NCBI GenBank assembly: GCA_945896765.1
Contig: CAMDEL010000002.1
Coordinates: forward strand, 1 to 29,752
Direction of reading: 5' to 3'
DNA from: Singulisphaera sp. GP187
GTDB lineage: Bacteria; Planctomycetota; Phycisphaerae; Phycisphaerales; SM1A02
Length of the DNA stretch: 29,752 nt
Positions 1 through 8,761 of this stretch are shown here, piece after piece (the stretch's first letter is position 1; each line of letters starts with the position of its first letter). The notes beneath the pieces are model-generated. The model made no database searches. It was not told where the DNA came from and saw only the letters and a list, made by a program, of their open reading frames with translations. A program made the position numbers and the translations under genes.

Positions 1-866
1 GCATGCGTGAGCATCAAGCCTGCGAAGAGCACGCCTCGAAATTCGATTCCCTGTCGGCGAAGTCCATCGACCGCTGGGACGAAAACATCGCGTGCAATGG
101 CTTGAAGATCAGCGTCGCTCAACAGAGGCGTTGGGCAGAACGCGCCCATTCCGCCAGTGTTTGGACCCGTGTCTCCTTCGCCAACTTGTTTGTGATCTTG
201 GCACGTATCGAGCACTGTGATTGTGCGACCGTCAACGAGTGCGAGCACAGAAACTTCTTGGCCTTCAAGTCTTTCTTCGATGACGACCGAAGTTCCAGCG
301 TCACCAAATTCCTTGGATTCCATACATTTTCGAACTGCTGCGATTGCTTCGTGTTTGTCTTTGCAGACTGTCACGCCTTTGCCCGCGCACAAGCCTGTCG
401 CTTTCACCACACAGGGTTCGTCGCGTTCAGTGACATACGCAAGTGCGGCTCCGAGTGTCGTGCAAACACGGCCTTCTGGAGTAGGAATTGATGTTTGGCG
501 CATGATGGTTTTTGCGTACGCCTTGTCCCATTCCAACCGAGCCGCTGCTTTGGTGGGACCAAAGATCGGTCGTTCTAGATTTTCGAGCGCATCAACCATT
601 CCCTCGGCGAGAGGACCTTCTGGTCCAATGATGATGAACCCAATGTTCTCTTGCACGAGCCATCGTTCGAGGTAATACTTTCGCTTGAGAGAAAATTCTT
701 CTGGGCAAGCGGTGCCTAATGCAAGCAATCCAGCATTCGCATTCGAATCGACCCAGAGTTTTCCAAGATGCGTCGATTGCGAAAGTCGCCATGCAATTGC
801 ATGTTCGCGTCCTCCAGAACCGATGAGGAGGACGTTCACTTTTTCTGGCAATGGGAGTGATGACAT
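1..866 (-). CDS. purD: Phosphoribosylamine--glycine ligase (GAR synthetase), 5' part, cut by window edge
   Basis: This enzyme joins glycine to 5-phosphoribosylamine using ATP, the second step of purine synthesis in the cytoplasm. The frame is open from an ATG at 866 to the left edge, giving 288 codons of a protein usually near 420-430 residues. The N-terminal fold shows NVLLIGSGGREHAIAW at residues 11-26, the PurD start signature. The ATP-grasp region follows, with VVKATGLCAGKGV, then the diagnostic QDHKQVGEGDTGPNTGGMGAF. The ATG adds about 10 residues before the first beta strand, and no better in-frame start is visible. Its Shine-Dalgarno site is weak (GAAG about 10 nt upstream). It is divergent from the secreted-protein gene at 983 across a 116-nt gap. 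The identification is secure; only the 3' end is missing. Confidence 0.96.
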   Translation of the reverse strand, partial: MSSLPLPEKVNVLLIGSGGREHAIAWRLSQSTHLGKLWVDSNANAGLLALGTACPEEFSLKRKYYLERWLVQENIGFIIIGPEGPLAEGMVDALENLERPIFGPTKAAARLEWDKAYAKTIMRQTSIPTPEGRVCTTLGAALAYVTERDEPCVVKATGLCAGKGVTVCKDKHEAIAAVRKCMESKEFGDAGTSVVIEERLEGQEVSVLALVDGRTITVLDTCQDHKQVGEGDTGPNTGGMGAFCPTPLLSDADLQAIARDVFVPAVDGLRRQGIEFRGVLFAGLMLTH

Positions 867-982
867 AGTGGTTGGCTTCAATTTTCTTTCAGGCGGAATG
901 CGTAGAGTATCTGCGGAAACCGATGAAGCGACGAGTGTAACGAGCAACGAGCGAAGAGCAGTCTGCTACTCTTTATATTCTT

Positions 983-2467
983 ATGCGCAAGAATTTTATT
1001 TCCTCTTTCGGTCGTGTCCTGATGATCGGTTTCACTTTGCTTGCTTCCCAAACTGTCTATGGCGAGGATGCCACAATGACTGCGGATTTGAATAAGCAGC
1101 TGAAGGATATTGCCATAAAGGATCGAAGCGCGACACTCATCTTCGCCGCATATCTGAAGATGACACCGCCGCCGATGGAAATTGGAGAAGACTTCAACCA
1201 AACAACAATCTGGAACAAGATGGAGCGTTGGAGCGAAGTTTCCAAGTGGGCTCAAGCAAATTCGGCAATGGGCGAGGCGTTGATTGCAGCACAGTATGCG
1301 ACTGTCTTTGGTTTGCAATATGGCACCAAAGGAGTCGATCCTGCATGGGTGAAAGCTGGAGTGACGATTACGTTTGGTGATGGGACAAACGATGGGCGCA
1401 TGAACTGCAGTTACTTTCGCGCGATTCGAACAATGGGCGCATATGCCACCGCTGAGATGTATCGCCTGGGAGAGGCGGGCAAGTTTGACGCCGCCTTTGC
1501 AGTTGGTATTGCCTATGCGCGCATTCTGCGTCAGGTATGCGAGCAAAGTATGTTGGAAGAAAAGTTGTTCGGCTTGGAAAGCCTGGCGGAAAATCTTTCG
1601 ATTCACCGCGATTTTATGTGGGGAAATTTGGATCGACTTCCTGTCGATGTGATACAGAAAGTTGCGCTCAAAGAATATTCATTTCTCAAGCCCGCGGATA
1701 ATGAAAAGCTGCGCCGATTGCAGATGCCAGAAGGGGACCAAATCGTTGCATCGGCAGTGATCAATCGAGCGTTGAAATCAACGGGCGGAAATGTTGAGCC
1801 CGAGCAATTTGCAAACGTGATCGGTGAGTATGAGTTGGCTGCCGCTCCACTCCAAACGTTTGGAACGCAAGAAATGTGGCGGCGAATTTCAACCGTTCAC
1901 GGTTCGCTAGAAGCCAGTGAGGAAAAGTTGAAGAACGTGTATGACGATTGGTGGCGCCGTTGGAGATTGCGCCCAGATTCCATTATGCAGAAAACATCGA
2001 CAGAGATATCCCGAACAAATCCAATCAAATATGGGATTGTGGTGACAATGGTTCGTGACCTCGCTCGTGCATTTGCTTGGCGAGATGCTGTGATTTCCGA
2101 GGTGAATGGCACCGTCGTGGCCGCAGGATTATGCGGGTATTACAGGGATTTTAAGAATACATGGCCGAAGAGTCCCGAACGTGCATACGCTGTTTCCATT
2201 CCAAAGAGATTCGACTTCGATCCATATGAGAAATCTGATGCAAAGTCAAAGATGGTGCCCCATTTGAAGTATCGCGCTTTATCTGCTCGTCAAGCAATCT
2301 CGACGCCATACGGTCCCGTTTGGGCGACAGGCTGCATGTTGTGGGCTATTGGCGCAAATCATGAAGATGACAACGGTGCGACGCATTCGATGGATGGTTC
2401 GGTTGGAGACTTGGTGCTTTGGCCGCCCGTTCGGGCACTTGCCCGTCAAGAAGGACTGTTGAAATGA
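983..2467 (+). CDS. Secreted protein of unknown function, translationally coupled to trxB
   Basis: I do not recognise a named family. The 494-residue product opens with a signal-peptide-like segment (MRKNFISSFGRV, then a hydrophobic run ending SQTVYG at about residues 19-26), so export through Sec is likely. The body is mostly helical with many Trp and Arg (DDWWRRWRLRPDS near residue 320). The C-terminal 50 residues contain GCMLWAIGANHEDDNG and then GDLVLWPP. That resembles the tail of many planctomycete exported or pseudopilin-like proteins (YSxGxDxxDDGG followed by GDxxxW); the likeness is from memory. Its TGA overlaps the trxB ATG as ATGA. No Shine-Dalgarno site precedes the ATG, but TATATT lies only 3 nt upstream, which would suit a leaderless message. 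ATG at 1022 is an alternative start but leaves a poorer signal peptide. Confidence 0.85.
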   Translation: MRKNFISSFGRVLMIGFTLLASQTVYGEDATMTADLNKQLKDIAIKDRSATLIFAAYLKMTPPPMEIGEDFNQTTIWNKMERWSEVSKWAQANSAMGEALIAAQYATVFGLQYGTKGVDPAWVKAGVTITFGDGTNDGRMNCSYFRAIRTMGAYATAEMYRLGEAGKFDAAFAVGIAYARILRQVCEQSMLEEKLFGLESLAENLSIHRDFMWGNLDRLPVDVIQKVALKEYSFLKPADNEKLRRLQMPEGDQIVASAVINRALKSTGGNVEPEQFANVIGEYELAAAPLQTFGTQEMWRRISTVHGSLEASEEKLKNVYDDWWRRWRLRPDSIMQKTSTEISRTNPIKYGIVVTMVRDLARAFAWRDAVISEVNGTVVAAGLCGYYRDFKNTWPKSPERAYAVSIPKRFDFDPYEKSDAKSKMVPHLKYRALSARQAISTPYGPVWATGCMLWAIGANHEDDNGATHSMDGSVGDLVLWPPVRALARQEGLLK

Positions 2468-3447
2468 TGAAGACCGACGGAGTCGAACGAATCTTGATCA
2501 TCGGATCAGGACCAGCTGGATGGACTGCAGCGATTTATGCAGCGCGCGCGAATCTCTCGCCGCTTTGTGTGATTGGAGTTCCACGATCCGATCCTGCGCC
2601 AGTGTTGCCGGGTGGTCAGTTGATGTTGACAACTGAGGTCGAGAATTATCCTGGTTTTCCTTCGGGTGTGACTGGCCCAGAACTGATGGAGCATTTTCGC
2701 AAGCAAGCCGAAAAGTTTGGCACGCGCATTTGCGAAGATGATGTCATTGAGTGCAATTTTCAGGCGCGTCCATTTGAAGTGAAACTTGCAAGTGGAAAAA
2801 CATTGCGTGCGCATAGTGTCATCATTGCAACAGGAGCCGTGGCGAATTGGGTTGGCGCGCCCAACGAATTGCGCTTGGCACAAATTGGTGGCGGAGTCAG
2901 CGCATGCGCAGTTTGCGATGGTGCGCTGCCTGTCTATCGCGGCAAAGAACTCGCGGTCATCGGCGGCGGAGATACTGCAATGGAAGAGGCGACCTATCTG
3001 ACGAAATTCGCGTCGAAGGTGTATGTCATCCATCGGCGCGATTCGTTTCGGGCATCGAAAGTGATGCAAGACAGACTTCTATCGATGCCCAATGCGGTCG
3101 CGGTTTGGAATAAAAAACTGGTGAACGTCACAGGTGCCGAACGAATCGAAGCTGTTGAACTTGAAGACACTGTGACTGGCGCGCGATCGATGTTGCCAGT
3201 CAGCGGACTCTTTATTGCAATTGGCCATTCGCCAGCGACGGATTTCCTGCGCTCATCTGGGATTGCTTTGGACGAGAAGGGGTACATCGCGCTTTCGACT
3301 CGGTCTTGCGCAACGAACTTCGATGGCGTTTTTGCGGCAGGCGATGTCGCAGATGCGCATTATCGACAAGCGGTCACTGCAGCGGGAATGGGATGTCAAG
3401 CAGCGCTCGAATCCGAGCGATGGCTTTCGGCTCAAGGCGTGCATTGA
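2464..3447 (+). CDS. trxB: Thioredoxin-disulfide reductase (NADPH, FAD)
   Basis: This flavoenzyme reduces thioredoxin with NADPH and feeds cytoplasmic thiol redox balance. The 327-residue length is normal for the low-molecular-weight class. Motifs in order: FAD-binding GSGPAGWTAAIYAARA at residues 14-29, redox pair C148-AV-C151 followed by DGA, NADPH-binding GGGDTAMEEA at 167-176, HRRDSFRAS at 190-198 (the HRRxxxR pattern that supports NADPH use), and C-terminal FAAGDVADAHYRQA. The usual CATCDGF is CAVCDGA here, a mild variation that keeps both cysteines. I start at ATG 2464, which overlaps the upstream stop by 4 nt; a second ATG follows at once (2467). AAGGA lies about 12 nt upstream, inside the previous gene. 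A longer frame reaches back to 2419 but only overlaps the upstream gene. The 3' end faces aspS across 9 nt. Confidence 0.96.
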   Translation: MMKTDGVERILIIGSGPAGWTAAIYAARANLSPLCVIGVPRSDPAPVLPGGQLMLTTEVENYPGFPSGVTGPELMEHFRKQAEKFGTRICEDDVIECNFQARPFEVKLASGKTLRAHSVIIATGAVANWVGAPNELRLAQIGGGVSACAVCDGALPVYRGKELAVIGGGDTAMEEATYLTKFASKVYVIHRRDSFRASKVMQDRLLSMPNAVAVWNKKLVNVTGAERIEAVELEDTVTGARSMLPVSGLFIAIGHSPATDFLRSSGIALDEKGYIALSTRSCATNFDGVFAAGDVADAHYRQAVTAAGMGCQAALESERWLSAQGVH

Positions 3448-3456
3448 TCGCAAAAC

Positions 3457-5250
3457 TTATGCTGGAGTGACAGTGCTTTTGACGCTGAGTTCGCGCAGTT
3501 GATCATCGCTGATTGGACTTGGTGCTTCGATCATCAGATCTCCGCCAGACTGAGTCTTTGGGAATGCAATCACATCTCGAATATTGTCCGTACCGACGAC
3601 ATGCATTACGAGACGATCAAGTCCGAATGCAATTCCGCCGTGCGGAGGTGCGCCGTGGCGAAGTGCAGAAAGTAAGAAGCCAAACTTCGCTTGCGCCTCT
3701 TCATTTGTGAGGCCGATGAGATTGAAAACGCGTTGCTGTACATCCATACGGTGCATACGGATCGAGCCTCCAGCGATTTCGCTTCCGTTGAGCACCAAGT
3801 CATAGCCTGCGGAGAGACATGCGCCGGGATCACTTTCCAAGATTCCAAATTGATCTGGATTTGGACTGGTGAATGGATGGTGAAGTGCGACCCATCGCTT
3901 GCCTTCATCGTCCCATTCAAACATTGGGAAGTCGATGACCCAGAGGAAATTCCACTTTCCTTCTGGAATGAGTTTCAAGTCGTTGGCAATTCGCAGGCGA
4001 AGTTCGCCCATCGTTTTTGTTGCAATATCCCACGAATCTGCGGCAAAAAGAACGGCGTCTCCGACTTCAAGTCCAAGTCGTGCTTTCAATTCTTCTGCAA
4101 TTGGCCCGATGAATTTGGCGATTCCAGATTCGAAGCCTGCAGCGGTGTACTTCACGACTGGAACGCCGCCAGCGCGGAACGTCTTGACCCACTCGCTATA
4201 ACCGTCGGTCATCTTGCGCGTGAGTTTTTCTGCGCCGCCAGGAATCTTCAAGCATTTTACGACACCAGACTTTCCTGTTGGACTGCGCTTGGCGAGTGCC
4301 TGCTGAAAGACACCGAAATCGCACTTTGCAGCAAGATCGGAAACGTCTTGGATGAAGAGATCGAATCGCGTGTCGGGTCGATCGATGCCATACTTTTCCA
4401 TCGCATCGATCCAAGTGATCCGAGGCAGAGTTCCGACGTCGTATGAAAACAGTTCTGTCCAAAGACCTGCGACGAAGCCACTCATCATGTCCATGATGTC
4501 GGAACGTTCGACGAAACTCATCTCTAAATCGATCTGGCTGAATTCTGCTTGGCGATCTGCGCGCGGATCTTCATCGCGAAGACAGCGACAAATTTGAAGG
4601 TAACGGTCGCAACCAGCAACCATCAAAATCTGCTTGAAAAGCTGTGGACTTTGCGGAAGGGCATACCACTGACCTGGGTGAAGTCTGCTTGGAACAACGA
4701 AATCACGCGCACCTTCTGGAGTGCTCTTGATCAGCAACGGCGTTTCGATTTCGAGAAAACGGTGTTGTGCAAAATAATCACGCGTGAATTTGGTGATGCG
4801 CGAACGCGTCTTGAGAATGCTTTGCATGCGCGGACGGCGCAAGTCGATGTATCGATACTTCAGTCTGGTTTCTTCGTTGATCTTGTCAGCGTCGTGCTCG
4901 TCTGGAAGAATGGGTGGTGCTTCTGCTTTATTGAAGATCTCGATTTCCTCTGCAACCAATTCCACTTCGCCGCTGGCAAGTTTGGGATTCGCACCACCTG
5001 TGCGAATGCGAACTGTTCCGCGAACTCCGATCACATCTTCGCGTCGCAATCCCCGAGCGCTGTCAATCAGAGCTGCAGCACTTGATTCAATTCCAAAGAC
5101 CACCTGGGCGAGACCTTCTTTGTCTCGAAGATCCACAAAGAAAAGTCCTTTCCCTTGTTCTCGGTATGTATTGATCCAACCGCAAAGCGTGACAGTTTGT
5201 CCTGCATGGGATGGTCGAAGTTCGCCGCAATATTGTGTTCGTTTCAGCAT
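3457..5250 (-). CDS. aspS: Aspartate--tRNA ligase, bacterial type
   Basis: This enzyme charges tRNA-Asp with aspartate. The 597 residues match the bacterial class IIb enzyme: an N-terminal OB fold for the anticodon (VTLCGWINTYREQGKG, about 20-35), the class II catalytic core with motif 2 CRCLRDEDPRADRQAEFSQI at 221-240, the GAD insertion in the middle, and motif 3 GIAFGLDRLVM at 539-549 followed by AFPKT. The position that separates discriminating enzymes (Leu30 in E. coli) from Asp/Asn-nondiscriminating ones (His31 in Pseudomonas) aligns with Gln32 here, so specificity for tRNA-Asn cannot be read from it. ATG 5250 gives the normal N-terminus, with a weak GGAAA upstream. It is divergent from lpxB (72 nt) and convergent with trxB. 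Confidence 0.97.
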   Translation of the reverse strand: MLKRTQYCGELRPSHAGQTVTLCGWINTYREQGKGLFFVDLRDKEGLAQVVFGIESSAAALIDSARGLRREDVIGVRGTVRIRTGGANPKLASGEVELVAEEIEIFNKAEAPPILPDEHDADKINEETRLKYRYIDLRRPRMQSILKTRSRITKFTRDYFAQHRFLEIETPLLIKSTPEGARDFVVPSRLHPGQWYALPQSPQLFKQILMVAGCDRYLQICRCLRDEDPRADRQAEFSQIDLEMSFVERSDIMDMMSGFVAGLWTELFSYDVGTLPRITWIDAMEKYGIDRPDTRFDLFIQDVSDLAAKCDFGVFQQALAKRSPTGKSGVVKCLKIPGGAEKLTRKMTDGYSEWVKTFRAGGVPVVKYTAAGFESGIAKFIGPIAEELKARLGLEVGDAVLFAADSWDIATKTMGELRLRIANDLKLIPEGKWNFLWVIDFPMFEWDDEGKRWVALHHPFTSPNPDQFGILESDPGACLSAGYDLVLNGSEIAGGSIRMHRMDVQQRVFNLIGLTNEEAQAKFGFLLSALRHGAPPHGGIAFGLDRLVMHVVGTDNIRDVIAFPKTQSGGDLMIEAPSPISDDQLRELSVKSTVTPA

Positions 5251-5322
5251 GTTGAATTTCCATTTCCTTCGGGTCGGGAATGGTAGCGAGACGGCAAATC
5301 ATTGCGCTGATAGGCTTCGTCG

Positions 5323-6498
5323 GTGGCAGGAACTGCGCCGATCATTCTCTTCACTGCGTTCGAACCCTCTGGGGATGCGCACGCAGCTCCTGTCATTCGC
5401 GAACTCCGTCGATTGAATCCAGAGTTGCGAATTGTCGCATGGGGAGGCCGTCGCATGGAAGCCGCGGGCGCCGAAATGATGGGCAGAACTGCGGATGATG
5501 GAACGATGGGAATTCCAGCTCTGGACAAGATATTGGCGATTCGAAAAGTTGCCGGCGAGATTGACCGATGGGCTGCGATCAATCAAGTTCTTGTTCATGT
5601 CCCAGTCGATTCACCCGCCGCGAATTTTCCTATGTGCAAGCGAATGAAGAAGCGCGGTGCGCGCGTCGTGCATTTGGTTGCCCCGCAAATGTGGGCGTGG
5701 GGTGGTTGGCGGATTCACAAACTTCGCCGTTTAACGGACCATGTGATTTGTCTCTTGCCCTTTGAAGAAGCGTGGTTTCGTGCGCGTGGAGTTGATGCAA
5801 CATTCGTTGGTCATCCAGTGCTCAATGATCCGCATGAAAGCTTTGCGAGTTCGGACGAGTGGAAAGAACCTGCGCAAGGAACCCCCAAAGTCCTTCTGTT
5901 GCCAGGTTCAAGATCAATCGAGGTTGATCGAAACGGTGCTCTCTTACTGGAAATTTTCGCTGCAATTCGGCGCGATTTTCCGCAGGCGACTGCGGTGGTT
6001 GCTGCAGCGAGTCCCGTAGTCGCGCAACGATTTGAACAAATCACAGGAACGCTTCCAGTCGGCACGACATTGATGACCAATGTGATCGATCAAGCTGCTC
6101 AATGGTGCGACTTTGCTGTGGCGGTATCGGGGACAGTCACATTGGATTTGACACGCGCACGCAAACCAGTGATTGGTCTTTATCGCGCAGGAGCACTCGC
6201 GTGTGTGGGCGCACGAATCATGCTGAAGGCGCCGTATCGGTTGCTGCCGAATATTCTCGCTGGTCGTGAATTAGTGCCAGAATTCGTCCCATATTCTGGC
6301 TCGTCCGAGCCGATTCTTGCGGCTGCGTTGAAAATGGCGGGAGATGCGAAGTGGCGTGCAGAAATTTCCAAAGGTCTTGATGCGGTTGCTTCGACCTTTG
6401 CTGGTCACGATCCAGGATTGGAATCTGCGCGGGTCATTCTTCAAGTCGCAAATCTTTCTGTGGATCGTTCTACAACGGTAGAGAAGAAATCACGCTAA
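5323..6498 (+). CDS. lpxB: Lipid-A-disaccharide synthase
   Basis: LpxB condenses UDP-2,3-diacylglucosamine with lipid X to form the lipid A disaccharide at the inner membrane. The product has 391 residues, the usual size. The N-terminal glycosyltransferase signature is E14-PSGD-18 (GE.SGD in most homologues). Further conserved stretches are VAPQMWAWGGWR, GHPVLNDP, LLPGSRSIEVDRN and AVSGTVTLDLTRARKPVI, all typical of family GT19. The start is GTG at 5323. A stop at 5311-5313 leaves no room for an upstream in-frame start, and no clear Shine-Dalgarno site is present. Its presence implies an LPS-type outer membrane. No other lpx gene is in view; the next genes in the same direction encode an ABC importer 72 nt downstream, so shared transcription is possible but the link is not functional in any obvious way. 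Confidence 0.94.
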   Translation: MAGTAPIILFTAFEPSGDAHAAPVIRELRRLNPELRIVAWGGRRMEAAGAEMMGRTADDGTMGIPALDKILAIRKVAGEIDRWAAINQVLVHVPVDSPAANFPMCKRMKKRGARVVHLVAPQMWAWGGWRIHKLRRLTDHVICLLPFEEAWFRARGVDATFVGHPVLNDPHESFASSDEWKEPAQGTPKVLLLPGSRSIEVDRNGALLLEIFAAIRRDFPQATAVVAAASPVVAQRFEQITGTLPVGTTLMTNVIDQAAQWCDFAVAVSGTVTLDLTRARKPVIGLYRAGALACVGARIMLKAPYRLLPNILAGRELVPEFVPYSGSSEPILAAALKMAGDAKWRAEISKGLDAVASTFAGHDPGLESARVILQVANLSVDRSTTVEKKSR

Positions 6499-6570
6499 AC
6501 TTCAGAGGCAAATCTCAACTTGCTTCAGAGAAATCACGGACGGTCATCACGAACTCGGAGAAACTAAAAA

Positions 6571-7788
6571 ATGAAAAATTCAGCAATACTGCTTTCCATC
6601 TTGAGTGCCTGTTCTGTTGTTCTTGCTGCGGGGCAAGAGGTGAAAGTTGCCGCGCCAGCCACGAAAGGAACGCTCAAGATCATTTCAAGCCTTCCACGCA
6701 CGGGAAGTGCTAATGCACAGACGAGCACAATGGTCAATGGAATCAATTTAGCGATCGCTGAAGTTGGCGGTCAGGTTGATGGATGGACGATTGCATATGA
6801 GGACATGGATGACGCAAGTCCACAACGCGGGAATTGGGATCCTGCCGTTGAAGCACAGAATGCAAATTCAGCTGTCAAAGACGATACTTGTGTGGCATAC
6901 ATTGGGACTTTCAATTCTGGTGCAGCGAAGGTTGCGATACCGATTCTCAATCGTGCGGGCCTTGTGATGGTCAGCCCTGCGAATACCTATCCAGGTTTGA
7001 CCAAGCCTGGCTTTGGTGAAGCCAATGAACCTGATGTCTATCGCCCCAGTGGGAAAATCAATTATTTCAGAGTTGTTCCCACCGATGACTTGCAGGGAGT
7101 CGAAGCTGCAAATTGGTCGAAATTTCTTGGAGCAAAAAAAGTCTTCATCTTGAATGATCGTGAGCTCTACGGCAAAGGGATCACGGCTGTCTATCGAAAA
7201 CAGGCGGAGTCCATTGGAATGGAAGTTGTCGGCTTTGAAGAAATTGATTCCAAGGCCGCAAATTATCGTTCGCTTGCTACAAAGGTGAAGGCGACCAAGC
7301 CGGATATGGTCTATTTCGGTGGAACAACTCAGAGTAATGCTGGACAAGTTGCCAAAGACATGCGATCGGGTGGATACGAAGGAATGTTTATGGTGCCGGA
7401 TGGATGTTTTGAACAAGCATTTATTGAAGCCGCTGGAGCTGCAAATTTGAATGGCAAGACATACATCACATTCGGTGGATTGCCTCCTGAAAAAATGACT
7501 GGAAAAGGCGCAGAGTTTTGCGCCGCATACCAATCGAAGTTTGGCGCAGTGCCCGAAGCGTATGCATCCTATGGGTATGAATCTGCCCGAGTGATCTTGC
7601 TGGCGATCGCACAAGCAAAGACAAAGGATCGCTCAGGAATTCTGGCCGCGGTTGCTGCGACGAAAGATTTCAACGGCGTGCTGGGCAAGTGGAGTTTTGA
7701 CGCAAACGGTGATACATCAAGTCGTGTGATGAGTGGACAGACAGTGCAAGATGGCAAATTTGTGTTTGTCAAAGTTTTGGGAAATTGA
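6571..7788 (+). CDS. ABC importer substrate-binding protein, branched-chain amino acid family
   Basis: This is the extracytoplasmic receptor of the importer encoded next (LivK/LivJ type, periplasmic-binding fold type I). The 405 residues start with a hydrophobic leader. L11-S-A-C14 could be a lipobox, giving a lipoprotein; the alternative is ordinary cleavage near VLAAG at 17-21. The mature part shows LKIISSLPRTGSANAQ, AYIGTFNSGAAKVAIPILNRAG, VMVSPANTYPGLT, FILNDRELYGKGI and YFGGTTQSNAGQVAKDM, all in family positions. The ligand cannot be read from sequence; amino acids, amides and urea are all handled by relatives. The ATG is preceded by CGGAG 13 nt upstream. The stop overlaps a TTG that could start the permease gene (TTGA), and the next ATG of that gene is 15 nt on. 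Confidence 0.92.
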   Translation: MKNSAILLSILSACSVVLAAGQEVKVAAPATKGTLKIISSLPRTGSANAQTSTMVNGINLAIAEVGGQVDGWTIAYEDMDDASPQRGNWDPAVEAQNANSAVKDDTCVAYIGTFNSGAAKVAIPILNRAGLVMVSPANTYPGLTKPGFGEANEPDVYRPSGKINYFRVVPTDDLQGVEAANWSKFLGAKKVFILNDRELYGKGITAVYRKQAESIGMEVVGFEEIDSKAANYRSLATKVKATKPDMVYFGGTTQSNAGQVAKDMRSGGYEGMFMVPDGCFEQAFIEAAGAANLNGKTYITFGGLPPEKMTGKGAEFCAAYQSKFGAVPEAYASYGYESARVILLAIAQAKTKDRSGILAAVAATKDFNGVLGKWSFDANGDTSSRVMSGQTVQDGKFVFVKVLGN

Positions 7789-7802
7789 TACCGCCGATTC
7801 CC

Positions 7803-8759
7803 ATGCTTGACTTCGAAGTCTTTTCGCAACAGCTGATCACAGGCCTTTCAAATGGCATGATCATCGCCTTGATCGCCATCGGATACACGATGGTGTATGG
7901 CATCATCGAGTTGATCAATTTCGCCCACGGCGATGTTTTCATGCTCGGTGCATTTCTCGCATTGACATTATTGGGCGCACTGGGAATGGAAGCGTGGGGA
8001 CCTTCGGGTCAGGTCTTTGGAGTCGCGTTGATGCTCATTGGAAGCGCGGTCTTTTGCGGGGGATTGAATTGGTCTCTTGATCGTTTGGCGTATCGCGCGC
8101 TGCGAAAATCGTCCAAGTTGTCGCTGCTCGTTTCTGCCATCGGATGTTCTTTTGTATGCATGAATCTTGGTTTGTTCTGGGGTGGCGCTCCGATGAAGGT
8201 GTTTGCAAACGGGAATTCTGCTGCAGCGCCAAAGAATTTTCCGGCGATCATTCCGCAAATCAATTTGCTCGGTGATGGTTTCCTTCGCATTACACCAGCG
8301 GATCTGTTGGTCTTTACAGTCACAATCCCGCTGATGGTTGGACTGACATTTATGGTCAAGCGAACTCGTTTGGGACGCGCGATGCGAGCCGTTGCACAAG
8401 ATCCAACCGCAGCATCTCTGATGGGTATTCCCGTTGACCGTGTCATCGGCGCCACGTTTTTTATTGGGGGTGCGCTCGGCGGTTTCGCCAGTGTGATTTA
8501 TTCGCTCTATAACAATACGATCGGTTTTCAAATGGGCACGCGAGCAGGGTTGGACGCATTCACTGCAGCAGTGCTTGGCGGTATCGGCAGTTTGCCAGGC
8601 GCAGTCCTTGGTGGGTTGACAATCGGTTGCGTGCGATCGATGAGTGATCAATATCTCGAGACACGATGGACGAACACGATCGTCTTTTGCATTCTTGTGT
8701 TGATCTTGATCTTTCGTCCCAACGGACTTCTTGGATCGACACGCAGGGAGAAAGTCTGA
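7803..8759 (+). CDS. livH: ABC importer permease, LivH type
   Basis: This is one of two membrane-spanning subunits of a HAAT-family importer (branched-chain amino acids and related solutes). It shows the family opening ALIAIGYTMVYGIIELINFA with HGDVFMLGA next, a row of hydrophobic helices, and the cytoplasmic coupling region TRLGRAMRAVAQDPTAASLMGI followed by FTAAVLGGIGSLPGAVLGG near the C-terminus. I chose ATG 7803 (318 residues) because it leaves 21 residues before ALIAIG, against 22 in E. coli LivH. A TTG at 7785 overlaps the upstream stop as TTGA and would add six residues; it cannot be excluded. Neither start has a convincing Shine-Dalgarno site, so translation probably depends on coupling. 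The gene sits between the binding protein and LivM in one operon. Confidence 0.94.
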   Translation: MLDFEVFSQQLITGLSNGMIIALIAIGYTMVYGIIELINFAHGDVFMLGAFLALTLLGALGMEAWGPSGQVFGVALMLIGSAVFCGGLNWSLDRLAYRALRKSSKLSLLVSAIGCSFVCMNLGLFWGGAPMKVFANGNSAAAPKNFPAIIPQINLLGDGFLRITPADLLVFTVTIPLMVGLTFMVKRTRLGRAMRAVAQDPTAASLMGIPVDRVIGATFFIGGALGGFASVIYSLYNNTIGFQMGTRAGLDAFTAAVLGGIGSLPGAVLGGLTIGCVRSMSDQYLETRWTNTIVFCILVLILIFRPNGLLGSTRREKV

Positions 8760-8761
8760 CG

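Noticed and set aside
3..675. Two + strand open frames (162 and 152 codons) over the left end
   Set aside because: They are antisense to purD, whose - strand frame gives a continuous, recognisable protein to the window edge.
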